64,000 bases of DNA. Origin: Rhodoferax sp. (lineage in GTDB: Bacteria; Pseudomonadota; Gammaproteobacteria; Burkholderiales; Burkholderiaceae_C). The stretch covers positions 124,001 to 188,000 of the forward strand of contig NZ_JAUYQD010000018.1 in assembly GCF_030697375.1 (NCBI RefSeq). The letters are read 5' to 3'. Of the stretch, positions 7,954 to 15,300 are shown piece after piece. Each line of letters opens with the position of its first letter. Position 1 is the first letter of the stretch. The notes beneath the pieces were generated by a model that was given only the letters and a program-made list of their open reading frames with translations, searched no databases and had not been told where the DNA came from. Made by a program: the position numbers and the translations under genes.

Positions 7954-8905
7954 AGTGCCGGTCTTTCAGGTGGGTTAAGAGTGGTTTGAGTGAACAGGTG
8001 CGCCGGGCATGGCCCAGCCGGGAAATGATGGATTCAAGGTTGCCTTTGCGGGCGTCGTGGCGCAAGGCGCTCACGATGCGCGGGCGCACAAAGCGCCCGG
8101 TAGCCCAGGTGCGAAAGCCCACAAAATTGGCGCCGCGCTTGATGGGGTGCAGGCTGTAGTGGCTGATCTCCAGGCCCAGCAGCGCCAGGTGCTGGCGAAT
8201 GCTGGCCAGCCACTGCAGGCCGGTGGCGCGGTCGGGCGCGAGCATGATGCTGTCATCCATGTAGCGGCCGTAGTCCTTGATCTTGAGACTGCGCTTGCAA
8301 AACTGGTCCAGGCTGTTGAGGTACACATTGGCAAAGGTCTGGCTCATCAGATTGCCAATGGGTACACCCGTCAGGTCCGGCCGGTGGGCAAACAAGGCCA
8401 TGGTGCGCAGCGTGGGCGCGCACTTGATCGTGCGGGCCAATAGCGCCGCCAAAACATCACGGTCAATGCTGTAAAAAAACTTGCGCACATCCACATGCAG
8501 CAGCCAATCAGTGCGCGGGGCGCGGCGCATGGCGGATTGAAGCCAGTCGGCGGCCATGTGTGTGCCCTTGCCGATGCGGCAGGCAAAGTTGGTGCCGATG
8601 TAGTGCGCCTCAAACACGAGCGAGGTCACCGCATATACGGCATGCTGCACCACCAGATCGCGAAAGGCAGGGGCTTCAATCAGGCGCGGCTTGCGCCCGT
8701 CGTGGACCATGAAGCGACTGCAGGGCCGAGGTCGATAGGTTTCGGTTTCCAGTTCGTGCTGCAGTGTTGCCAGATTGGACCCGAGGTTGCGGGCAAATTC
8801 AAAGCAGGCGCGGTGGCTGCGCTTGTGGCGGCTGGCCGCCTGGTAAGCCGCCATGAGCGTCTCCATGGTGCAGATGCGTGGGTAAAGGCTGCCTGCGCGC
8901 TTCAT
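7886..8905 (-). CDS. DGR1 reverse transcriptase
   Basis: Error-prone reverse transcriptase of the first diversity-generating retroelement. It copies the template repeat RNA while misincorporating opposite adenines, and the cDNA replaces the variable repeat in the tail-protein gene. In 339 residues: the catalytic Asp motif LHVDVRKFFYSID, the DGR-type motif 4 GVPIGNLMSQTFANVYLN (GNxxSQ rather than the retroviral form), the YMDD box in YGRYMDDSIMLAP, and the later IKRGANFVGFRTW. No maturase, endonuclease or integrase domain is attached. Order with its partners is target, Avd, TR, RT, all leftward. The start ATG overlaps by four bases the stop of an open frame that contains TR1. Confidence 0.95.
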   Translation of the reverse strand: MKRAGSLYPRICTMETLMAAYQAASRHKRSHRACFEFARNLGSNLATLQHELETETYRPRPCSRFMVHDGRKPRLIEAPAFRDLVVQHAVYAVTSLVFEAHYIGTNFACRIGKGTHMAADWLQSAMRRAPRTDWLLHVDVRKFFYSIDRDVLAALLARTIKCAPTLRTMALFAHRPDLTGVPIGNLMSQTFANVYLNSLDQFCKRSLKIKDYGRYMDDSIMLAPDRATGLQWLASIRQHLALLGLEISHYSLHPIKRGANFVGFRTWATGRFVRPRIVSALRHDARKGNLESIISRLGHARRTCSLKPLLTHLKDRHYDLFNRLPQSYRLRYHPHAAPA

Positions 8906-9189
8906 GCAGGCACCTTGATGGTTTGGGCTGCAACGCCAATTTTCACAAACGAGCCAACATGGGCCCGGGTTGTTACCAAAGGGCGTTGCCGCAAAACATT
9001 TCGCCGCAAGGCGCGACGGAGGCTCCCTCTTTGCCAGTCAGCACACGCTGCATCAGGCGTATTTGGCACAGAGTCGGAGCGAAAGCCCACGTTGTTGTTC
9101 GAGTTGCCCCGGACGTTGTTCAGATTCAGCGCCCAGACCCCGGCGTTCCCGCCGTTGTTCCAGTTGCCGCCAGAAATCACACACAGCAT
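8902..9189 (-). other. Open reading frame spanning TR1, coupled to Avd and RT genes
   Basis: A 95-codon open frame starts with ATG one base after the Avd stop and ends by a four-base ATGA overlap with the RT start. Its first 38 codons are the template repeat read in the same frame as the target gene's variable repeat (GGNWNNGGNAGVWALN); the rest is arginine-rich spacer. It may be a relic of the duplication that created TR, or a genuinely translated spacer. Translation is unproven. Confidence 0.4.
9075..9187 (-). repeat. DGR1 template repeat (TR1)
   Basis: This 113-bp segment aligns without gaps to 9667-9779 in the target gene. On the minus (sense) strand it holds 23 adenines, many in AAC codons. 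The two copies differ at 10 positions, each an adenine in TR1: nine A-to-G and one A-to-T in the variable copy. No other base differs. This adenine-only asymmetry is the diagnostic mark of DGR mutagenic retrohoming and fixes which copy is the template. Confidence 0.97.
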
Positions 9190-9190
9190 G

Positions 9191-9616
9191 TCAAGCCTCC
9201 ACCGCATTCGCGGGCTCGCGCCCGTGAATTTCTGCATTGACCCAGCCGCCAATCATGCGGCCCAGTTCATCCACCATGCGCAGGATCACCAGGTAGCGGC
9301 GCTCACCCGGGGCCTGCGCATCCTTGGTGCCGGCACTGTAGTTAAACAGGCCGAGTTCATGGGCCAGATGAATCATCATGCGCAGCTGCTCATGGCGCAC
9401 ATCGAGCTGGGTCAGGGTTGTTTTCTTGTGGTAGCGTTTTTGGCACTCAGTCACCAAGTTGTACACATCCAGGTAAGCCTGCCGAATGCCTTGCGTCAGG
9501 GTGTATTTGTGGCAATTGGGAAAGTGCGCCAAATAGCCCTCCAACTGCACAGCAAACAGCACCAGTTTGCGGTGCAAACCGGCTTCGGCATGGATGGATT
9601 GTGTTTTTTGTGACAT
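9191..9616 (-). CDS. DGR1 accessory variability determinant (Avd-like)
   Basis: A 141-residue, mainly helical, basic protein located between the target gene and TR1, the classical avd position. Avd proteins form four- or five-helix barrels that bind the reverse transcriptase and the TR RNA. Helical stretches are around LHRKLVLFAVQLEGYLAHFP, IRQAYLDVYNLVTECQKRYH, LDVRHEQLRMMIHLAHELG and YLVILRMVDELGRMIGGW. The call rests on fold impression, size and position. It is not obviously similar in sequence to the Avd of DGR2. Confidence 0.85.
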   Translation of the reverse strand: MSQKTQSIHAEAGLHRKLVLFAVQLEGYLAHFPNCHKYTLTQGIRQAYLDVYNLVTECQKRYHKKTTLTQLDVRHEQLRMMIHLAHELGLFNYSAGTKDAQAPGERRYLVILRMVDELGRMIGGWVNAEIHGREPANAVEA

Positions 9617-9652
9617 GGTGAATGCAGCCCTAATCGCTACCGCTCAGGGCCA

Positions 9653-10990
9653 TCAAAGATACGAGGCGGAGCGAAAGCCCACGCTGCTGCTCGAGTTGCC
9701 CCGGACGCTGCTCAGATCCAGCGCCCAGACCCCGGCGTCCCCGCCGCTGTACCAGCTGCCGCCAGAAATCACACACAGCTCATTCGGGCGGTAGTCCCAC
9801 AGACCATCCTGGCCAAACTGGTTAGAACCGCCGACACCAGTCAGCAGGGGGATGCCTGCGCTGGCCGCCTCCCAAGCGGTTCCGCTGGTGGCCTCACTCA
9901 GCACCTGGCCGGCGGAGCCAAATGTTTTCTGTGTGCTGCTGGCGGTAATGGACTGATAGGTGGCGCCGATGTTGTTGTACAACGCGGCCAGGCCGGTCGC
10001 GCCCCAAGCGTCGGTGGCCAGGGTGTTGCCGCTGGTGATGGCGGCGACATCGGCGCTGGTCTTGAGAAGGTAGTAATTGGTGGAGTCACTGGTCAGACCC
10101 AGATTGATCTCCCACATCGTGCCGTTGAGATCGGCCACACCGCAGTTTTGCCCGTTGTGGGTGGTTTTGGCGAAAAAGTTGGCGCTACCGGTTTTGGCCG
10201 AGTTATTGGCGGCGTAGCCGTCCCACACAAAGGCCAGGGTGGCGTCATTGGCATCGCCCAGGGCGTTGTTATTGCAGCCCTTGGGGTAGTTGGTGGAGCC
10301 CGCGCTGTACCAAGCGCAATAGGCTGCACTGGTGGCGGCACTGGCGTGCGCTACTGATAGCAGGGCCAGGGCAGCATGGATGAAGCGGGAATTGCAAAAA
10401 AAGATGCTGCCACGCGTCTTGGCGGCGGCAATGGCGCCATAGTAGGCGTCGGCTGGCGCGCCGCTCAGGCCGCTGAATGGGTTGTGCGCTGCGGCGCTGG
10501 ACAGTGGGTTGCCGTTTTTGATGGAGCTGGCGACGCCGCTGCCATTGTTGCTGGCGAGGTACTTGTCCACAAACACGCCGGGGCGGATGGTGCCGCCGTT
10601 GTAAAACGCGCGGTGCAGCGCATAGCCTGCGGCGTTGGCGGTGGCCACGTCGGCAAAATAGCCAAAGGCTTTGATGTCAACCACGTTGAGCGCAAAGCCG
10701 TTGGCGCCGGTGCCGTATTTGTAGAAAAAAGCGGGTAGATAGCACATGACCGAGCCGTCGCTGTACTGGTAATTGCCGTAGTTGTCACTGGCCGGATCTT
10801 CGGTGCCGTAGAGCTTGGCAAAGCCGGTGGGCAGGCTGGGCGCAATGCCAACGCCGAAGCCCTGCTGGCCCGGTGTGCCGATGTTGTTGACCAGGCCCGC
10901 GCCGGTGGCGGTGCCGATGCGGATGCCGTTGGGGAAGCTGACGGGCGAGCCGTCAGGGGTCTGGATGGTGCGGGTAACTAGGGTGCTCAT
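9653..10990 (-). CDS. DGR1 target: tail-tip protein with C-type-lectin-like variable domain
   Basis: A 445-residue probable receptor-binding protein at the end of the tail module. The N-terminal third begins MSTLVTRTIQTPDG, a fibre-like opening that contains the phrase FPNGIRIGTATG. The C-terminal part resembles the formylglycine-enzyme/C-lectin fold used by DGR targets, with DLNGTMWEINLGL, LCVISGGSWYSGG, AGVWALDL and GFRSASYL. The last 38 codons are the variable repeat. Residues written by mutated AAC codons include Y and S in SWYSGG, D in GGDAG and the serines of RGNSSSSVGF. Host-receptor switching is the usual role (established for Bordetella phage BPP-1; inferred here). Confidence 0.93.
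   Translation of the reverse strand: MSTLVTRTIQTPDGSPVSFPNGIRIGTATGAGLVNNIGTPGQQGFGVGIAPSLPTGFAKLYGTEDPASDNYGNYQYSDGSVMCYLPAFFYKYGTGANGFALNVVDIKAFGYFADVATANAAGYALHRAFYNGGTIRPGVFVDKYLASNNGSGVASSIKNGNPLSSAAAHNPFSGLSGAPADAYYGAIAAAKTRGSIFFCNSRFIHAALALLSVAHASAATSAAYCAWYSAGSTNYPKGCNNNALGDANDATLAFVWDGYAANNSAKTGSANFFAKTTHNGQNCGVADLNGTMWEINLGLTSDSTNYYLLKTSADVAAITSGNTLATDAWGATGLAALYNNIGATYQSITASSTQKTFGSAGQVLSEATSGTAWEAASAGIPLLTGVGGSNQFGQDGLWDYRPNELCVISGGSWYSGGDAGVWALDLSSVRGNSSSSVGFRSASYL
9667..9779 (-). repeat. DGR1 variable repeat (VR1)
   Basis: This is the 3' end of the target gene, matching TR1 except at ten TR adenines. At the 3' side identity stops 14 bases before the target stop codon; at the 5' side it stops within the codons for NELC. 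The last 23 and first 16 bases are invariant, which would supply the cDNA priming and strand-transfer homology. No strong hairpin like those of DGR2 is evident just downstream. Confidence 0.96.
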
Positions 10991-11012
10991 GGTGCTTTGC
11001 TCTCAAGTGGGT

Positions 11013-11483
11013 TTAGTGGATGGACCAGGTGGCGTTGTCTTGCACGGTGACGGTCACGCCGTCGGCAATGGCAATGGGCCCCACGCTGGCGGCGTTGTAG
11101 GCTGCGGCCACCGTGAAATCGGCGGTGATCTTGCGCGGATTCAGGCGGATCGGGCTGTCGGGGTTGGTGGCCTGGGCCTGGCTTGCGCTGACGGCGGCCG
11201 CTGCTGCGCTGGCTGCGGCGGCAGCGGCATTGGTTACCGGGCTTTGCGCGGCCACGGCAGCGGCGGCGGTTTGGCAGGTAACACGGTCAGACTGTGCGGC
11301 ACTGGCCAGCGCGGCAATCGTGGTGGCGTTGGCCTGTATCCAGGCCAAAAACGCGGGGTCTTCGGTGCTGCGGGCAGCCTCCCAGGTGAGCCATGCCTGC
11401 ATGGCCGCATCAAATGCGGCAGGGTCGCCACCGTACACATTGGGCGTAGTTGCGGGCGCGGGTGAAAGTGTGGGAATGGTCAT
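11013..11483 (-). CDS. Small tail-tip or fibre-base protein, alanine-rich
   Basis: A 156-residue protein. An N-terminal helical part (FDAAMQAWLTWEAARS) is followed by a low-complexity Ala/Ser stretch (about residues 85-110) that may be a trimeric coil. The beta-rich end (VGPIAIADGVTVTVQDNATW) resembles the short capping motif common at the ends of phage tail-fibre and baseplate proteins. It sits between the distal tail protein and the DGR1 target, so a fibre or fibre-adaptor role is likely (inference). Confidence 0.65.
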   Translation of the reverse strand: MTIPTLSPAPATTPNVYGGDPAAFDAAMQAWLTWEAARSTEDPAFLAWIQANATTIAALASAAQSDRVTCQTAAAAVAAQSPVTNAAAAAASAAAAAVSASQAQATNPDSPIRLNPRKITADFTVAAAYNAASVGPIAIADGVTVTVQDNATWSIH

Positions 11484-11492
11484 GGGGTGTCC

Positions 11493-12377
11493 TTATCGGT
11501 AACCTGCAATTTCAAGGGCCAGGGTGATGCTGTTGTGGGAGTCGATCACTGGCACGGCGCTTACGTAGCGGCCAAACGCGTTGGCGGAGACAAAATCGTT
11601 TTGGCCGGGGGCGGCCACCCACAGCATGGGCACGCCGATATTGGCCGCGAGAAACCCCATCAAGCGGTTGTACGCGGCGCGCTCGGTCACGATGACGCCG
11701 CTGACGCCCTTGCTGTAACCGCGCTCCACGTTGACCGGATTTTTCAGGCTATCGAGGTAGTGGCGGCCCCGGTCTTCGATGGGGTTGGCAAAGCCGTACA
11801 GCGCGTCGCCCAAAAAAAACTGTTTACCTATCACGCACAGACCGCAGGCGGCGGTGGCCGCTGGGCTGGTGGCAATGCTAATCGTCACGGTGCAAGTGGG
11901 GCTACTGAGCAGGCCACTGAAAACGGCGGCATCCGTCTGGTATGGCGCCTCAAAGCAAAACCCGTAGTAGGTGCCGTCGCTGCTGGCCAGGGTGCGGGTC
12001 TCGGTGTAAATGAGCGTGGCGCCGTCCTCAATATCAAGCGTCACGCTTTGGCCCACCAGGCCCATCAAGCCAATGCAGGTAAAGCGGCCCACCGAAAGCG
12101 TCCAACTCAGACCGCCGGTATTGCTGGTCGCGGTTTGCACTGACGTATCGAACATGGCCAGGCTGTTGATGACGCCACCCTTCGTCCACCACAGCGGCTC
12201 GGTGGCGGGGGTGTGGCCGGTGTTGGGCCCCTCAAGAGACGTCCAGTTGTACCCGCCTGCGCTCACCACGTCGTTCAGCGCGTAGGCGACGCCCACGTCC
12301 CAGGCATCGGCGTCCACCGCCGTGGTGGACGTCAGTACGCCAGGGGCCGTGCAATCAATGGGCGGTACGGCGATCAT
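11493..12377 (-). CDS. Distal tail protein with chitin-binding-like module
   Basis: A 294-residue phage protein whose start overlaps the tape-measure stop by four bases (ATGA), the usual place of the distal tail protein. Residues 25-65 (AWDVGVAYALNDVVSAGGYN, then W-rich ATEPLWWTKGG) resemble the carbohydrate-binding module 5/12 fold often found on tail proteins. The C-terminal third (KGVSGVIVTERAAYNRLMG) is typical of tail-tip proteins that bind the tube. A carbohydrate-binding role is inferred from the aromatic pattern only. Confidence 0.65.
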   Translation of the reverse strand: MIAVPPIDCTAPGVLTSTTAVDADAWDVGVAYALNDVVSAGGYNWTSLEGPNTGHTPATEPLWWTKGGVINSLAMFDTSVQTATSNTGGLSWTLSVGRFTCIGLMGLVGQSVTLDIEDGATLIYTETRTLASSDGTYYGFCFEAPYQTDAAVFSGLLSSPTCTVTISIATSPAATAACGLCVIGKQFFLGDALYGFANPIEDRGRHYLDSLKNPVNVERGYSKGVSGVIVTERAAYNRLMGFLAANIGVPMLWVAAPGQNDFVSANAFGRYVSAVPVIDSHNSITLALEIAGYR

Positions 12378-15300
12378 GCGGCCACCGTTGTTTGAAGTGG
12401 CTCTGCGGGGTCGTTGTAGACCATTACGCCATTGCGGTCCATGCTCTTGACGGCATCGGAAGTCGTGGCCGCATGACTGGCGATGGCGATGTTTTCCAGG
12501 CTGTTGGCCTTTTTCAGTTCGGCCACCTCCTTGATCAACGTCTCCAGCAGCGCCTCCATGCGCGCGGTGTTGCCGCCCTGCCCGCCTCCGCCGATGCGGG
12601 CGTGCACGCCCAGACGGCCGCCAACATTAGCCAGCGGCAAAATACCTTCGCTGGTGTCCTCGCCCATCAAGCCAATATCAAACATCGTCGGGCGCGATAC
12701 GACGCCATTGGTAAAGGCGCCGCCAGTGGCAAAGGCTGCACCACCCCATGCGGAGGTGGATGGTGGAGTGGTTTTTGTGATGGCCCCCACCACGGCGGCC
12801 AAACCGTTCAGGGTGGCATCACCACCGGCCTTGATGGCGCGGGCAATGGTTTGCGTACCGTCATCAAGCAATGCAAGCTGCTTGTCGATGCTGCCCAGCA
12901 TGCTCAAGCTGTCGGCCTGGTAGTCGCCCAAGCCCTTGACTCCAGCATCCACAAGCTTGGCAACGCCTTCGGCTTGCGTCAGGTAGTCGGATATTTTGCT
13001 GTCGCGCCCCGTGGCTTTCATGATCTCGATCAGCGGGTTGATCAGCGCGTTGATCTTGTCGCCCTGCGCTGCCAGCGCTTCGCCAGTGGTGCTTTTGGCC
13101 AGCAGGGAGGCGGCGCTGAACTGCGCAGCCAGGTCCTGAAACTTTTGCTCGTCGGTTTTTTGGCTGTAGCTGTAGGCCGTGATGGTGTCGCGGATGCCGC
13201 TGGCGCTTTTGGTCATCAACTCGGCCAGCGCCTTTTGGCTCTCGTAATACTTGACCGTCTCTTCGCGCAACTTGGTCAGCCTGGGCACTGCCTTGCTGGC
13301 TTGCACAATGTAGGCGTCGGTCGCTGCGGTGTAGGCCAGCAGGGCGCTTTTGGCGGCGGTTTGTGCGGCGGCTTGCGCGACGGTCACGGGCCCGATGGCG
13401 GCCTGGGCTGCGACTGACACCGCTTGCGCCTTGGCAATGTTGGCCGCTGCAGTGGCAAGGGCCGCACTTCCGCCCGTCAAAATGGCATTCAACTGCGCAT
13501 AGCGGGGGTCTTTTTTCATACCCGCAACATCGGGGTTGTAGGCCGTGGACACGCTGCCAAAAATTCCATTGCTCAGCGTGTTGGTGTAGTTGCTGTACCC
13601 GATGGAGTTAAAGCCATTGAGCTGATTGGTGGCTGCGTTGTAGTTGTACGCGTCGTTGTTTTCTCCGGTTGCATTGAAGCGAATGGAGGTACCTGCCGGG
13701 CTGTAAGCCGCCCCCAACGCCCGCAGTTGTGCGTTTTGCGCGGCGTAGTAGTTCACCGTGTCCGTTTTGGCGGTCTGCGCCACGCTCAACGCAGCGGATG
13801 CGTTGAGTGCACTTGCATTGACTGCGGCCTGATTTTTGCTGGCCATGGCCAGCGCAGCGTCCGCCGAATCCAGCGCACCCTGGGCTGCGATCATCTGCGC
13901 GCTGCCAGAGCCCCCAATGGTCGCATCGATGTCGCCCCGGATTTGCGCCCCACTGCGCTGCGCCGGGTTGATGATCTGCAATGCCGCTTCGGCCACGGCA
14001 ACGCGCTCGGTGTTGATGTCGCCGATCACGCCCTGGATGCGGCTGGCCAAATTCTCAAACACCGCGGCAATGGTTGCAACAAAAGTCTCGGTATTGACGT
14101 CGGACAGCGCCGTTGTCAGCCCCGCGAAGTTGATGCGGGTCTTGTCAGCCTGATCCTTAAGATCGGCAAGCTGGGCATGGAGCATGCTGGCCGCGATTTG
14201 TGCGCCGACCAATGGTTGCCCCAGTGCAGCCGCCTTGCTGATAGTGGTGATCACGCCGGAGGTCGGGTCGCCCATGATCTTGTTGATCTGGCTGATGCCG
14301 CCCGCAAAGTCCGTGGTTTTGCCTGCTGCATCGGTCAGGTGGTAGATGAGCTGGCCGCTGCCGCTGATGGATGTCGTCAGGGTGGACACCTTGCCGCCGG
14401 CATCCACAATGGCAGTTGACAATCCGCTGGGCGTATTACCAAGGGCCGCATTGATGTTGCCCACCACCAGCGCCAGCGGACGCCCATCAACGTCCTTGAG
14501 CATGGAGTTGATCCCTGTGATTGACGCATCGACAGGCTTGCCGTCCAGTCCGCGCAAATAGGTGTTGGCCAGCTCCATCGACGCGCCGACCGGGGCGGCA
14601 TCGACCAGCGTCAGGTAGCCGCTCAGGCTATTGGCGGCGGTTGCTGCGGCGTCCGTCTTGAGGCTGACGGCATCCAGCGCAGGCACCAGTTGACCGTTGC
14701 CGGTGAACGTGCTCATGAGCTTGATGGCGGTTTCGCTGGAGAACTTTGCAATGGCGTCTGCGGTGGTGGCGAATTCCGGTGCAATGGCCAGCAAGGTGGC
14801 GTAGGCGGCCCGGCCATATTCCGTGTTTAGGTCCAGCGTTCCCGCTAGCGCCTTGAGCGCGTCTTTGCTTGTGGGCAACGCCAAATTGACTGCCGCCAAT
14901 GCATCGGTCATCAGGCGTTGGCTGTTGGCCACTTTTTCGCCTTCGGTGTAATACGTGTCGTAAAACGCCTTGCTGTTGGCGCTGAGTTGGTCCAGCCCGC
15001 CGAAGGCGTCCGCCAGCTTGCTTGCGGCGTCACCACCGGCCAGCGAGACCTGAAACAGGCGCTGGCGCAGCATGGACAGCCAGCCGTTGGCCGTGGTGAT
15101 GCTGGTGGACAGCCGGGCCAGGGTCGCGCTGGCGGTCTCGCCGTCCTTTGCCATCGTGGCAATACTCGGGGCGACCTTGGCGGCCATGCCGTCGGCGATG
15201 GTTTTAAACAGCGCCTCAATTGCCTTTTTGTTGGCCTCGGCATCGCTGCCAAGCGCCACGCTGATGTCTTGGCTGTACTGCGTGATTTTTTGCGCATCCA

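Noticed and set aside
7886..8905. Group II intron or retron as an explanation of the reverse transcriptase genes
   Set aside because: No maturase or endonuclease domain and no intron or msr/msd structure; both RTs have a TR, adenine-restricted VRs and an Avd-like gene, which defines DGRs.
9641..9660. Hairpin downstream of VR1 comparable to those of DGR2
   Set aside because: Only a weak stem with a wobble pair and a long loop can be drawn; not comparable to the perfect stems after VR2A and VR2B.
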